A stretch of 64,000 bases of DNA from GCA-2862585 sp965661345 (lineage in GTDB: Bacteria > Bacteroidota > Bacteroidia > Flavobacteriales > UBA7312). The stretch's first letter is position 1; each line of letters begins with the position of its first letter. Below, piece by piece: positions 40,617 through 51,147 of this stretch. The DNA is taken from contig CBFIDK010000004.1 in assembly GCA_965661345.1 (NCBI GenBank), forward strand, positions 69,870 to 133,869, given 5' to 3'. The notes under the pieces are model-generated. The model was not told the DNA's origin. It did no database searches and saw only the letters and a list, made by a program, of their open reading frames with translations. Both the position numbers and the translations under genes were made by a program.

Positions 40617-42554
40617 ATGAGTGAAAATTTAGAAAACAAAGCTGATTACGGCGCAAGTAATATTCAAGTTTTAGAAGGTCTTGAAGCCGTACGTAAGCGA
40701 CCTGCCATGTATATTGGTGATATAGGTCAAAAAGGTCTACATCATCTTGTGTATGAAGTAGTTGATAATTCAATTGACGAAGCACTTGCAGGGCATTGTT
40801 CTGATATTGATGTTACCATTAATGAAAATAACTCAATAACAGTAAAAGATAACGGAAGAGGAATTCCTACTGATATTCACCCTAAAGAAAAAAAATCAGC
40901 ATTAGAAGTAGTAATGACTGTACTTCACGCTGGAGGTAAATTTGATAAAGATTCCTATAAAGTTTCTGGTGGTTTGCACGGGGTAGGTGTTTCGTGCGTA
41001 AACGCTCTTTCTATCCATTTAGAAGTTGAGGTTCACCGAAATGGAAAAATCTTTAAGCAAGAATACGAAAGAGGTGTACCAAAATATGATGTAAAAGAAG
41101 TAGGTACTACGGATATTACAGGTACTATTGTTACTTTCCTTCCAGACACAGAGATTTTTCATGAAACCGTTTATCATTACGATATTTTACAAAGCCGTTT
41201 AAGAGAATTATCATTCCTTAATAAAGGCATTAAACTTTCGCTCACTGATAAAAGAAGACAAGATGAGGAAGGAAACGATATCAAAGACAATTTTGTTTCA
41301 GAAAATGGATTAATTGACTTTGTAGACTTAATTGATGAGAACAGAGAAAAATTACTAGACAGTGTCATCCACATGGATACTGAGAAAAATGGAGTGCCTG
41401 TAGAAGTAGCGATGCATTACAATACTTCGTATTCAGAAAACATACACTCTTATGTAAACAATATAAATACACATGAGGGAGGAACTCACTTAGCGGGATT
41501 CAGACGTGCGCTTACAAGAACGTTGAAGAAATATGCTGACGAGTCAGGAATGCTTGATAAGGTTAAGTTTGAAATAGCCGGAGACGACTTTAGAGAAGGT
41601 CTAACAGCAGTTATTTCAGTAAAAGTTATGGAACCTCAGTTTGAAGGTCAAACGAAGACAAAACTTGGTAATAAAGAAGTTACTGGCGCTGTTGATCAAG
41701 CAGTTGGAGAAATGCTCTCCAATTACCTTGAGGAAAATCCAAACATGGCTAAGCAAATTGTTCAGAAAGTTCTTCTTGCTGCACAAGCTAGAAATGCGGC
41801 AAGAAAAGCCCGTGAGATGGTACAGAGAAAAAATGTACTGTCAGGCTCTGGACTTCCAGGTAAATTGGCAGACTGCTCTGATAAAGACCCAGAGAAATGT
41901 GAAATATTTCTTGTAGAGGGTGATTCTGCAGGTGGAACTGCCAAGCAAGGAAGAGACAGATTCTTCCAGGCTATTCTACCACTTCGAGGTAAAATATTGA
42001 ACGTTGAAAAGGCAATGCAACACAAAGTCTTTGAAAACGAAGAGATTAAAAATATGTACACTGCTTTGGGTGTAACTATTGGAACAGAGGAAGATTCTAA
42101 AGCGTTAAATCTTGAAAAACTGAGGTATCACAAAATAGTCATTATGACGGATGCCGATGTTGATGGTTCGCATATTGCCACACTAATTTTAACTTTCTTC
42201 TTTAGATATATGAAGGAATTAGTGGAGAGTGGCTACCTATACATAGCTACTCCTCCTTTATACTTAGTGAAAAAAGGAAAAGATCAACACTATTGTTGGT
42301 CTGATGATGAAAGGGATAGAATGGTAAAGGAGCTTAATGGAGCAAGTATTCAGCGTTACAAAGGTCTTGGGGAGATGAATGCTGAACAGTTGTGGGATAC
42401 AACAATGAATCCTGAAGTAAGAACATTAAGACGAGTAACCATTGATAGTGCTGCTGAAGCGGATAGAATTTTCTCTATGTTAATGGGAGATGAAGTACCG
42501 CCAAGGCGAGCCTTTATTGAGCAGAATGCTAAGTATGCAAAGATTGATATTTAA
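40617..42554 (+). CDS. gyrB: DNA gyrase subunit B
   Basis: ATPase subunit of gyrase, which introduces negative supercoils. The 645-residue protein has the GHKL ATPase motifs YEVVDNSIDEA (46-56), DNGRGIP and GGLHGVGVSCVN (118-129), the TOPRIM domain with EGDSAGGTAKQGRDR (about 435) and DADVDGSHI (about 511), and the C-terminal YKGLGEMNAEQLWDTTMNP. It lacks the 165-residue insertion of the E. coli protein, as in most bacteria. Single gene with its own terminator. ParE would be the alternative, but length and IGDIGQKG-type N-terminus favour GyrB. Confidence 0.95.
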   Translation: MSENLENKADYGASNIQVLEGLEAVRKRPAMYIGDIGQKGLHHLVYEVVDNSIDEALAGHCSDIDVTINENNSITVKDNGRGIPTDIHPKEKKSALEVVMTVLHAGGKFDKDSYKVSGGLHGVGVSCVNALSIHLEVEVHRNGKIFKQEYERGVPKYDVKEVGTTDITGTIVTFLPDTEIFHETVYHYDILQSRLRELSFLNKGIKLSLTDKRRQDEEGNDIKDNFVSENGLIDFVDLIDENREKLLDSVIHMDTEKNGVPVEVAMHYNTSYSENIHSYVNNINTHEGGTHLAGFRRALTRTLKKYADESGMLDKVKFEIAGDDFREGLTAVISVKVMEPQFEGQTKTKLGNKEVTGAVDQAVGEMLSNYLEENPNMAKQIVQKVLLAAQARNAARKAREMVQRKNVLSGSGLPGKLADCSDKDPEKCEIFLVEGDSAGGTAKQGRDRFFQAILPLRGKILNVEKAMQHKVFENEEIKNMYTALGVTIGTEEDSKALNLEKLRYHKIVIMTDADVDGSHIATLILTFFFRYMKELVESGYLYIATPPLYLVKKGKDQHYCWSDDERDRMVKELNGASIQRYKGLGEMNAEQLWDTTMNPEVRTLRRVTIDSAAEADRIFSMLMGDEVPPRRAFIEQNAKYAKIDI

Positions 42555-42572
42555 TAAATTGTGGTAATTGGT

Positions 42573-42603
42573 AAAAAAGCCTTCGAAAGAAGGCTTTTTT
42601 TTT
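42573..42603 (+). terminator. Terminator of gyrB
   Basis: A 12-bp perfect stem (AAAAAAGCCTTC with GAAGGCTTTTTT), a GAAA tetraloop and a T-run. It may also serve the convergent gene ending at 42612. Confidence 0.9.
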
Positions 42604-42611
42604 GACTATTA

Positions 42612-45092
42612 CTAGCGTATAAGAGTAATTGTTCCTTTACAGTTTTCACAATTGGTTTGGTCGTAAATTTTAGACTCAAAATCTTTATATTTAAGAAGGT
42701 ATGTGTAAGCTCCAGATGTGAGATTCTTTTTTGTGAACATATTAGTGCCATCCCATCCAAAGTTTGGATTATCAGATTCATAAATAATTGATCCCCATCT
42801 ATCGTAAATTTTCACACCAAATGTTCCGTCTTTTATTCCATGATGAAAAATCCTGAATTCATCGTTTATGTCATCGCCGTCAGGAGTAAATCCATTTGGG
42901 ACATAGAGCGTATGTTCGTCCTTAATTGCGAGAGTACCAAATGTACTATCTGTGCAGGAATTATAATCTACTACTACTAATTTCAAGTTGAAATATTTAA
43001 CACCATTACTGTCTAATTCAGTTGATAAATCCAGATTTAGAATATCTTGATCGTAAGAGATAAAGCCATTGTCTAATTCCCAGTACCATTCCATTATATT
43101 TCCTTCTGAGTTATCGAAAATATTCATAATAGGGTGGTTAACTGTTACAGTATCATTCAATACTCTATAATCAGCAATTGTAAAATAAGGTTGATTTATC
43201 TTTTGAGTAATTGATGCAGTACACCCATTTTCATCTGTTACAACAACAGAATAGTCGTCAGACTCTAAGCCATAAATATTTTTTTGAGCTGAATACGATT
43301 CATTTTGCCTTACCCAGAGGTAGTCGTATGACAGATAATTTTGCGAATACACTGGGTCGTCAGGGCCACCAGTTACTTCGATTTCTATAAAACCATCGTT
43401 ATTATAAGTACAAGTTTCGTCACTATAATTTGTGATTTTCACTTCTAGTTTTTCGGGTTCATTTATTTCAATATTTTTTATAAATGCACAATTGATACTA
43501 TCCTTGATTTTAATTTCATATACTCCAGCATTTAAATTACTAGTGCTAAAATCAGTAGAGCTCATTTGAGGATTTTCTAAATAAGGTGCAGAGTAGGTGT
43601 AAGGTGGTACTCCGCCACTTGGAATTATAGAAAGCCATCCATTATTGCTTCCACTACAACTCACTTCAAATCCATTATAATTGGATATATTTATTTCTAA
43701 GTTAATAGGAGAGTTTTCGTTAACGAAGTAAGTTGATGTGTCTTTACATCCATTATTGTCCGTTAGAATCAGAGTATAATACCCTTTGTTTAGGTTGGAT
43801 ATTGTATTTGTACCATCTCCACTAAAAGGAGTATTGCCACTCCAAGAGTAATTATAATTTGGTGTAGCCCCAGAGACATTTGTCTCAATCATACCATTAC
43901 TGAATCCATGGCAATTCACATCTGTTATAGAGTCAACTATCAGGAAAGGATCTGGAGTAGTAGAAATTATATAGGGCGCTGAATTAGTTTCGCATCCCAA
44001 ACTATCGGTAATCGCTAGCAGGTAAGTTCCAGGTTCAAGGTTAGCAATATTTTTTGCATTGGATGAAAAGTTATTAGTACCACAAGACCATTCATAAGCT
44101 AAAGGATTTGTTCCTCCAGATGTTATGATCTCAATACTTCCAAAAATCTCATCCGGGCAAATGTTATCGTCAATAGTGGCTTGAATATCAATTGGTGGAG
44201 AAACATAAACAGTAACCGAATCTAAATAGGCGTCTTCACAATCTGAAACTGTTACAGTATATTTTGTTGTTTGCGTAGGGCTAACATTAACACTAGTTCC
44301 TGTACCTATTATAGAGCCTGTATTATCGCTCCAAGTAGGTAAAATGCTACCTGAAGGTATAAAACGAAATGCCTCGTTATTTACGGTCATCTGTGTATTG
44401 TTCCAGCCAGGGTAGATTAAATACTCACTTTCGTCTTCGTTTATAACCCCCAATACGGATTCACCATTATTCCATGAGCTACAAATAGGTTGATTCTGAA
44501 TGTGAATCTCAATTACATTAGTAGATTCATAAAGTTTTATTTGACCATTGTATGCGAGGCTGGAGCAAGAGAACGAAAAATACCCAAAGTCCTCAAAAGA
44601 AACTACAAACCTTCTGAAAGGTGCTTGACCAAATATATCATATTTAATTGTTCCACCATTATTGGGGTCTAAATCCATCCATGGGCCAAGAATACAATTA
44701 TTGATTAAAGAACTGGGGTTTCCAGACGGAATGCTAAACGTATTCCATGGCGAATATGAATTTGCATCTCCTATATTAAATGATAAATAATTATTAGTAG
44801 AGATTATCAATTGATCAAAGCTGTTGCAATAAAAGATAAAATCAAATCCAATATCAATGATTTGAGTATATAAATCATCGGATAAATTAGAAAGACTTGT
44901 GCCTGAGTTTACCTCATCCATATCAATAGGAATGTCTTCAATAGTATAATTAGAGCCAATCATTAGATTATCAGGAATATAAGCACTTAAAGTTACAGTT
45001 GAGGTATCACACTTATAGACATCATCGCCAGCATCTATTTGAGCAGAAGCATAAAATGAAAGTAAAGATAAAATTGCGGACAGCGATTTCAC
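42612..45092 (-). CDS. SprB-repeat surface protein with gliding-type T9SS sorting domain, copy 1
   Basis: An 826-residue exported protein: signal peptide (about 1-17, LSFYASAQ), an N-terminal beta-sandwich (about 20-245, with INNCILGPWMDLDPNNGG), several SprB-type repeats (for example GATPNYNYSWSGNTPFSGDG and GGVPPYTYSA), and a C-terminal gliding-motility-associated domain (about 730-826, with LYVPNGFTPDGDDINDEF and VKIYDRWGSIIYESDNP). That last domain is the type B sorting signal for T9SS export in flavobacteria; proteins of this sort are surface adhesins. It has 826 residues, the same as its upstream neighbour. No enzyme domain. Confidence 0.88.
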   Translation of the reverse strand: MKSLSAILSLLSFYASAQIDAGDDVYKCDTSTVTLSAYIPDNLMIGSNYTIEDIPIDMDEVNSGTSLSNLSDDLYTQIIDIGFDFIFYCNSFDQLIISTNNYLSFNIGDANSYSPWNTFSIPSGNPSSLINNCILGPWMDLDPNNGGTIKYDIFGQAPFRRFVVSFEDFGYFSFSCSSLAYNGQIKLYESTNVIEIHIQNQPICSSWNNGESVLGVINEDESEYLIYPGWNNTQMTVNNEAFRFIPSGSILPTWSDNTGSIIGTGTSVNVSPTQTTKYTVTVSDCEDAYLDSVTVYVSPPIDIQATIDDNICPDEIFGSIEIITSGGTNPLAYEWSCGTNNFSSNAKNIANLEPGTYLLAITDSLGCETNSAPYIISTTPDPFLIVDSITDVNCHGFSNGMIETNVSGATPNYNYSWSGNTPFSGDGTNTISNLNKGYYTLILTDNNGCKDTSTYFVNENSPINLEINISNYNGFEVSCSGSNNGWLSIIPSGGVPPYTYSAPYLENPQMSSTDFSTSNLNAGVYEIKIKDSINCAFIKNIEINEPEKLEVKITNYSDETCTYNNDGFIEIEVTGGPDDPVYSQNYLSYDYLWVRQNESYSAQKNIYGLESDDYSVVVTDENGCTASITQKINQPYFTIADYRVLNDTVTVNHPIMNIFDNSEGNIMEWYWELDNGFISYDQDILNLDLSTELDSNGVKYFNLKLVVVDYNSCTDSTFGTLAIKDEHTLYVPNGFTPDGDDINDEFRIFHHGIKDGTFGVKIYDRWGSIIYESDNPNFGWDGTNMFTKKNLTSGAYTYLLKYKDFESKIYDQTNCENCKGTITLIR

Positions 45093-45196
45093 GAAAGATG
45101 CTTTAAGATTGTTAATTACTACAAATCTATAAATAAAACATCAATCTTAACAAATAATGCAATAAAGTTTGAAATTACAGATGAAGTAAAGGGTGT

Positions 45197-47677
45197 TTAC
45201 CTAACTAAAGTTATTGTACCGGAGCAATTTTCGCAATTCGTATGGTCGTAGATTCTATATTCAAAATCTTGATAGCTTAACACATAAGAGTATGATCCGG
45301 TTTTGACTTCATTACCAGTAAACATGTTTTTTCCGTCCCAATCAACGTTAGGATTGTTGGTTTGGAAAATTACGGAACCGTACCTATCAAAAATACTTAT
45401 TGAAAAGGTTTCTGTTCTCATTGCATGGTGGTAAATTTTAAAGACATCATTATTGCCATCAAAATCTGGTGTAAAACCAGTAGGTATAAATAGTGTATGC
45501 TCGTTTTTAATTGCAAGCCTTCCGTAAGTACTGTCTTTACACATGAATTCGTCAGTTACGACGAGTTTTAAATCGTAATATTTTATGCCTACGCTATCAA
45601 GATCAGTCGATAAATCAAGGTTATAAATGTTTTGAGAATTTGAAGTAAACCCATTACTCAATTCCCAGTCCCATGCGATAATATTTCCTTCAGATTCATC
45701 AAAAAGATTTACGTAAGGATAATTAACAGTAACCGTATCGTTTAAAACCCTATAGCCAGCAAAAACGAATGGAGGTTGAATAATTTCAAAACTTAAATCA
45801 TTTTTACAACCGTTTGCATCTTCTACCATTATAGTATAAATCCCTTCCGATAAGTTGGAAATATCTTCTTGATTAGAGTAAAATGAATTTGGTCCATCCC
45901 AGATGAATTTTAAAGGTAAATATTCCTCAGAATAAACAGGAAAGTCTGGGCCTCCCCATGTGGCTACCTCAATACTTCCATCGTTGTTATAGGTACAGCT
46001 TTTATGAGTGTAGTTAGAAATGTCTATAGAAATTGAATCAGGCTCAATCAAATTAAATTCTATTGAATTAGGACAGCCTTCAGCATCCGTAACTGTGAAG
46101 ACATAGTTGCCAGCTTCGAGGTTGTAAATATCAGATTGTCTAGAGATAGTGTCAAGCGTTTCAAGATCAACCCAAGAAAAATCATAAGGCAATAAGCCGC
46201 CGTTTGATATACAGGATATCCAAGCGTCATTGCCGCCATAACACCTTACATTAAAACCATTATAATCCGACAGAGTACTCAGTACTGAAATAGACGAGTT
46301 TTCATCCATAAAGAAAGTGGCAGAATCTTTACAGTTGTTATTGTCAGTAACAACGAGTTGATAGTTGCCAGTAGCAAGATCACTAATTGTATTTGTTCCG
46401 TTTCCTGTAATAGGATTGCCGCCACTCCAACTGTATGTATAGTTAGGCGTTCCACCACTAACGGTTGTAGAAATCACACCATCACTAAATCCAAAGCAAC
46501 TTACTGGGTCAATGGATTCGAAAATCTGAATAGCTAGAGGTGGGGGTGAAATAATGTATGGACCAAAATCGCTGTCACAATCTAGATCGTCAGTGATTGT
46601 TAGGCTGTAGGAGTCAGCATTCAAATTGTTGATATCTTCAGATGATGATGCAAATGTGTTGGACACTGAAGTCCATGAGAAAGTGTAAGGTGCTGATCCG
46701 CCATTAATATCGATATCTATAGCTCCAAAAATTTCACCAGGACAAATATTATCGTCAATTGTTTCTGTCACTAATATTTCAGTAGAAACAAAAACGGTTA
46801 CTTGATCAGAATAGTCATCTGGACATTCAGAAGCTATTGCAGTGTAAGTAGTTGTAGCTAACGGGTTAACAGTTATGTCCGTTCCGTTACCGACAAGAAT
46901 ATTATTTTCATCATACCATTGTACATTGGAAATGGCTAATCCTGAAGGAGTGTAGCGATGTGACTCATTTTCTGCTTCCCATGCAGTAGCATTTCTACCA
47001 GGCACAACGATAGCTATTGTGCCATCAATATTTTGAATTCCTTGCACTGCAATGTCTGACCCTCCAGCACCATCATCAGGACAATTGTTTTTGTATTCAA
47101 TATTGTTTTCTATTATGTTAGAGGACTCTCTAAGAACAATTTGAAATTTACCTTTAAAATTACTACACGCTCCACCATACAAAGGAACATCAATCCAGTT
47201 GACTACCAGCGCTCTGTTAGGAGCTACACCAATAGTTTCATACCTTATTTCGCCACCAACACTTGGGTTCCAGTCTGACCAAGGTCCCATGATTGAGTTT
47301 ACAGGAGCTGCTGGGTTTGGAATTGCTCCCGAAACAAAGGTTGTAGGTTGACCACATTCAAAAGTGATCCAACCGTTAGACCCAATACAAAATTCATTAT
47401 AAACATTACCAAAAAAACAGAAGTCAAAACCTATATCAAAAGGCCCTTGCTCTGAATCATCAAACATATTGACCGCTGTACCTGAATAATTTTCGGTAGT
47501 GTATGTAACATTTTCTAGAATATAATCATTAGTTCCTACAGAATTAGGGGTGTAATCAGCAGATAAGTTAACACTTTGTATTTCACAAATGGTAACATCT
47601 GGACCTGCATCAATTTGAGCAAGTGAAGGATTAATGAAAACTAATGTAACTGCAATTAAAGTATATATTATCCTCAT
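45197..47677 (-). CDS. SprB-repeat surface protein with gliding-type T9SS sorting domain, copy 2
   Basis: Paralogue of the downstream gene with identical length (826 residues) and domain order: signal peptide ending SLAQ, N-terminal beta-sandwich (FGNVYNEFCIGSNGWITF, SIMGPWSDWNPSVGGEI), SprB-like repeats (GGTPNYTYSWSGGNPITG), and the C-terminal type B T9SS domain (FIPTGFTPDFDGNNDVFKIY). The cargo regions are diverged, while the sorting domain is close. A 104-base gap separates the two genes, so they may be separately transcribed. Likely a surface adhesin. Confidence 0.88.
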   Translation of the reverse strand: MRIIYTLIAVTLVFINPSLAQIDAGPDVTICEIQSVNLSADYTPNSVGTNDYILENVTYTTENYSGTAVNMFDDSEQGPFDIGFDFCFFGNVYNEFCIGSNGWITFECGQPTTFVSGAIPNPAAPVNSIMGPWSDWNPSVGGEIRYETIGVAPNRALVVNWIDVPLYGGACSNFKGKFQIVLRESSNIIENNIEYKNNCPDDGAGGSDIAVQGIQNIDGTIAIVVPGRNATAWEAENESHRYTPSGLAISNVQWYDENNILVGNGTDITVNPLATTTYTAIASECPDDYSDQVTVFVSTEILVTETIDDNICPGEIFGAIDIDINGGSAPYTFSWTSVSNTFASSSEDINNLNADSYSLTITDDLDCDSDFGPYIISPPPLAIQIFESIDPVSCFGFSDGVISTTVSGGTPNYTYSWSGGNPITGNGTNTISDLATGNYQLVVTDNNNCKDSATFFMDENSSISVLSTLSDYNGFNVRCYGGNDAWISCISNGGLLPYDFSWVDLETLDTISRQSDIYNLEAGNYVFTVTDAEGCPNSIEFNLIEPDSISIDISNYTHKSCTYNNDGSIEVATWGGPDFPVYSEEYLPLKFIWDGPNSFYSNQEDISNLSEGIYTIMVEDANGCKNDLSFEIIQPPFVFAGYRVLNDTVTVNYPYVNLFDESEGNIIAWDWELSNGFTSNSQNIYNLDLSTDLDSVGIKYYDLKLVVTDEFMCKDSTYGRLAIKNEHTLFIPTGFTPDFDGNNDVFKIYHHAMRTETFSISIFDRYGSVIFQTNNPNVDWDGKNMFTGNEVKTGSYSYVLSYQDFEYRIYDHTNCENCSGTITLVR

Positions 47678-47815
47678 TCAGAAATTGTTAGTTTGGTTAA
47701 GTTTAAAAGCCTATAAAGTTACGAATATATTTTTAGATTTTCAATGCATAGAAAAATCAATATCTTTTTCTTATATTTTTATGATATATTAATTAGAATT
47801 GTTGATGTAGATTAT

Positions 47816-47823
47816 TAATTTTG
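47816..47823 (+). promoter_or_regulatory. Candidate -7 box of mdh
   Basis: TAATTTTG fits TAnnTTTG, 17 bases before the ATG. Confidence 0.4.
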
Positions 47824-47840
47824 CATGAAAATTTAAACAT

Positions 47841-48764
47841 ATGAAAATTACAGTTGTAGGCGCTGGGGCAGTTGGCGCAAGTTGTGCAGAATATATTGCC
47901 ATCAAAAACTTCGCTTCAGAAGTAGTGTTAGTAGATATCAAAGAAAATTTTGCTGAAGGCAAAGCCATGGATTTGATGCAAACTGCTACATTAAATGGGT
48001 TTGATACCAAGATTGTAGGAAGCACCAATGATTATTCAAAAACAGCCAATAGCGACATTGCGGTGATTACGAGTGGAATCCCAAGAAAGCCTGGAATGAC
48101 TCGTGAAGAGCTAATAGGAATAAATGCTGGTATAGTTAAAACGGTTTCAGAAAATTTAATAAAATATTCGCCTAATGTAATTTTAATTATTGTTAGTAAT
48201 CCAATGGATACCATGACTTACTTGGCGCATAAAGTAACAGGTCTCCCTAAAAATAGAATAATAGGTATGGGTGGTGCTTTAGATAGCGCAAGATTCAAAT
48301 ACAGACTTAGTGAAGCGCTCGAATGTCCAGCATCAGACATTGACGGTATGGTAATTGGTGGACATAGCGATAAAGGAATGCTTCCATTGACAAGACTAGC
48401 TACAAGAAATAGTGTAAGAGTTTCTGAATTTATTTCTGAAGAAAGACTACAAAAGGTATTAGAAGATACAAAGGTTGGTGGAGCAACATTAACCTCTATG
48501 TTGGGTACTTCCGCTTGGTATGCTCCAGGCGCTGCAGTTTCATCATTAGTACATTCAATTGCTTGCGATCAACACAAAATGTTTCCATGCTCGACATTGT
48601 TAGATGGAGAATATGGTCTTAATGACTTGTGTATTGGAGTTCCTGTTATTTTAGGTAAAAATGGGATAGAAAGAATTGTAGAAATTGAGCTCAATGATTC
48701 AGAAAAACAAAAGTTAAGTGAATCTGCAGAAGGTGTTAAAGCCACAAATGCATTACTTGACTAA
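47841..48764 (+). CDS. mdh: Malate dehydrogenase (LDH-like type)
   Basis: NAD-dependent oxidation of malate to oxaloacetate in the citric acid cycle. The 307-residue protein shows the NAD-binding GAGAVGAS (7-14), the mobile loop with GIPRKPGMTREELIGINAGI including substrate-binding arginines, IIVSNPMDTMTYL, and the catalytic histidine in GGHSDKGMLPL. This LDH-like form is standard in Bacteroidota. Lactate dehydrogenase is unlikely given the methionine-arginine loop. Single gene, followed by a UUCG-type terminator. Confidence 0.95.
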   Translation: MKITVVGAGAVGASCAEYIAIKNFASEVVLVDIKENFAEGKAMDLMQTATLNGFDTKIVGSTNDYSKTANSDIAVITSGIPRKPGMTREELIGINAGIVKTVSENLIKYSPNVILIIVSNPMDTMTYLAHKVTGLPKNRIIGMGGALDSARFKYRLSEALECPASDIDGMVIGGHSDKGMLPLTRLATRNSVRVSEFISEERLQKVLEDTKVGGATLTSMLGTSAWYAPGAAVSSLVHSIACDQHKMFPCSTLLDGEYGLNDLCIGVPVILGKNGIERIVEIELNDSEKQKLSESAEGVKATNALLD

Positions 48765-48786
48765 GCAAAGAAAATTATTGTAATTT

Positions 48787-48812
48787 AAAATGGAGAGTTC
48801 GCTCTCCATTTT
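48787..48812. terminator. Bidirectional terminator between mdh and the FG-GAP gene
   Basis: An 11-bp perfect stem (AAAATGGAGAG with CTCTCCATTTT) closed by a TTCG tetraloop, A-rich on the left and T-rich on the right, immediately before the convergent stop codon at 48813. Confidence 0.9.
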
Positions 48813-51011
48813 TTATTGGACAACTATTTTTTTCCAAATAGTTTTTGAGCCATCTAGTGGTTCAATCTGTATAAAGTAGTATGCTGATTTTAAATGTCTG
48901 ACATCTATTTTTGTCTGAACATCTATTTTTTGTTTTAAGACTAATTGCCCTTGAATGGAGTAAATTTTTAGAGAAGCATCTTTTTTTGTCCTGATATTTA
49001 AAAAATCATTAGTTGGGTTTGGGTAGACTTCTACCAAGTTAGAATTTTTATAGGTGTGTTGAGTATTTGTAGCAGTACTATCATGAACAAAATAAAATAG
49101 TCCACCAGACTGCATTCCCAAAAACATATCTCGTTTACCATCTCCCGTAAAATCTTCATATAAGCAAGCGGTATTCTTTCCTTCTTTTGTGTTTTGAAAA
49201 TTATCACTTACTAGGTTAAAAGAACCAGATAGATTTCCAGAAATACTATTGTAATGATATATACGTCCACTTTCGCTGCCAACTAACATTTCTATTTCGC
49301 CATTTTCAGAAAACACAAATGGAACACTATAGCCGTATAAACTTTCGTCATTTCCAACAGAAACATTACCGAAATCTTCCACAAGGTTATCAAATAAAGG
49401 ATTTGTTTCAGTACCATTATTTTGAGCGTAAGTAATGCTGCCATCAACTCTGCCAACGACTAAGTCCAGCAATCCATCTTCGTTCATATCAAATAAAAAT
49501 GGAGCGGAATGTTGACCAACATCAATGGTATTTAAATTCACGTTTTCAAGCTCGAACTGCGCATCTTCACCAATTGCAGCCGTATTTTTGAAATAATGAA
49601 TTTTACCGTTACCATCACCAACAATTAAATCAACGTCGCCATCATTGTCTAAGTCTCCAAATGTAGGTACAAGCCCAGAGGATGTAGAAACTAATGCAGT
49701 GTCAAGATTGATCGATGATAAATTACCGAAATCTCTGTCAATTAACTCGAAATTTGGTTCTGTTGCACTTCCAATATTTCTTAATAATGCAAGCTGTGAA
49801 GATGGATTGTTACCGTCATGATACCCATAGTTTCCAATGATTAAATCTTTCAAGCCGTCATTGTTGTAGTCAATCATTTTAGGATATGCGGCAGTTCCAA
49901 AATCTAGAGTATAATCTTGTAAAAAGTTGCGTTGTTCAAATTCAAAGATAGGAGCATTATCAAGGCCAGTATTTAAAAATAAATAGATACTTTCAAAATC
50001 TTCAGCATTATTATTGGTGTTTGGACTAACGACCAAATCTCTTTTGCCATCATTATTAACGTCTACAAAAAATCCAGCTGGAAAAGATTCAATTTCAGCA
50101 CTTAAAGTACTGCCATTACCAATAGGGAAGTTTTGATTTACTGAATTCATTACTGCTTCATCAGCATCGCCGCCATTGATTAGTAGGTTTAAATTGTTAA
50201 ATGAAACGTCACCAAGAATGATGTCCATATCGTTATCACCATCAATGTCTAAAGTTAGACTCGACGAGCCGCTATGAGACCCAGATGAACGACTTTCAAT
50301 CATTGGTTCTTGAGCAACGTCTTGACTTTCACAACTATTAAAGTTGTATTCGTTTAGGCCTTCAAAAAATTTTCCCCAACAATCGGTGTTGAGTTCAAAA
50401 ATTAGACTGTCACAATTACCGTAAAGTTCTTGACTTAGGTTTTGATGGTATTCAACATACCCTCCGCTCTGTTTGAATGTTAATACATCTATGTCCCCAT
50501 CAAAATCCACATCAACAAATGAGGGGATATCAACTTCAGAAATTATTATGGCACTTTGAATAGGGCCTAAATCACTAATCAACGCATCTGTTTCAATTTC
50601 AAAACTCAAATTGCTTCCGTCAGAAGTGTTTTTATAAATTCTGACGTAACTATCGTTATATGTGAAAATATCTTCTTTGCCATCACAATTAAAATCAACA
50701 AGCAAAGCCCATTTATCAAGAGCAGGAAAGAGATTGCTGTAATTTTTTGAATAGGTGTAAACTAAATCTGATTGGGCTGTATTTTTAAGAAAAGCAAGTG
50801 TTCTGTTTCCGATACGTTCAAAAACGAAAATGTCATTAATGCCATCATTATTAAAATCAATATTTGAAAGTTGAGAAGAACTAAGACCTCCAGAAAATGG
50901 GTTTTTTATAATAGCTCCGTTTTCTAAGATTGATAATTCTGACCTAATAAGTTGTTGTGAAAACGTTGAAAAACTCAAAAGAGCCAAACAAAAAAGCAGT
51001 ATTTTTTTCAT
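48813..51011 (-). CDS. FG-GAP/VCBS repeat protein with type A T9SS sorting domain
   Basis: A 732-residue secreted protein: signal peptide (about 1-18, LLSFSTFSQQ), multiple FG-GAP/integrin-like repeats with Ca2+-loop signatures such as DFNNDGINDIFVF, DVDFDGDIDVLTF, DIDGDNDMDIILGD and DLDNDGDVDLIVGD, and a C-terminal type A T9SS domain starting near VEVYPNPTNDFLNI and ending WKKIVVQ. The repeats form a beta-propeller typical of extracellular binding proteins; no catalytic domain is apparent. Monocistronic. Confidence 0.88.
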   Translation of the reverse strand: MKKILLFCLALLSFSTFSQQLIRSELSILENGAIIKNPFSGGLSSSQLSNIDFNNDGINDIFVFERIGNRTLAFLKNTAQSDLVYTYSKNYSNLFPALDKWALLVDFNCDGKEDIFTYNDSYVRIYKNTSDGSNLSFEIETDALISDLGPIQSAIIISEVDIPSFVDVDFDGDIDVLTFKQSGGYVEYHQNLSQELYGNCDSLIFELNTDCWGKFFEGLNEYNFNSCESQDVAQEPMIESRSSGSHSGSSSLTLDIDGDNDMDIILGDVSFNNLNLLINGGDADEAVMNSVNQNFPIGNGSTLSAEIESFPAGFFVDVNNDGKRDLVVSPNTNNNAEDFESIYLFLNTGLDNAPIFEFEQRNFLQDYTLDFGTAAYPKMIDYNNDGLKDLIIGNYGYHDGNNPSSQLALLRNIGSATEPNFELIDRDFGNLSSINLDTALVSTSSGLVPTFGDLDNDGDVDLIVGDGNGKIHYFKNTAAIGEDAQFELENVNLNTIDVGQHSAPFLFDMNEDGLLDLVVGRVDGSITYAQNNGTETNPLFDNLVEDFGNVSVGNDESLYGYSVPFVFSENGEIEMLVGSESGRIYHYNSISGNLSGSFNLVSDNFQNTKEGKNTACLYEDFTGDGKRDMFLGMQSGGLFYFVHDSTATNTQHTYKNSNLVEVYPNPTNDFLNIRTKKDASLKIYSIQGQLVLKQKIDVQTKIDVRHLKSAYYFIQIEPLDGSKTIWKKIVVQ

Positions 51012-51093
51012 ACAAGCACAAACTTACGACATAATATTTAATACGAAGTATTTTGTATTACAATTCAACTGTCGTGGCTTATTCTTTTTTCAA

Positions 51094-51124
51094 TTGCTAT
51101 TTCAAAATTGAAAAACTATATTTG
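51094..51124 (+). promoter_or_regulatory. Promoter of secDF
   Basis: TTG (51094-51096) and TATATTTG (51117-51124) with 20 bases between; the ATG follows 23 bases later. Confidence 0.55.
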
Positions 51125-51147
51125 CCCGTTCTAAACTAATCATAATT

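Noticed and set aside
41641..41916. A 91-codon frame inside gyrB
   Set aside because: Out-of-frame shadow within the conserved gyrase coding sequence.
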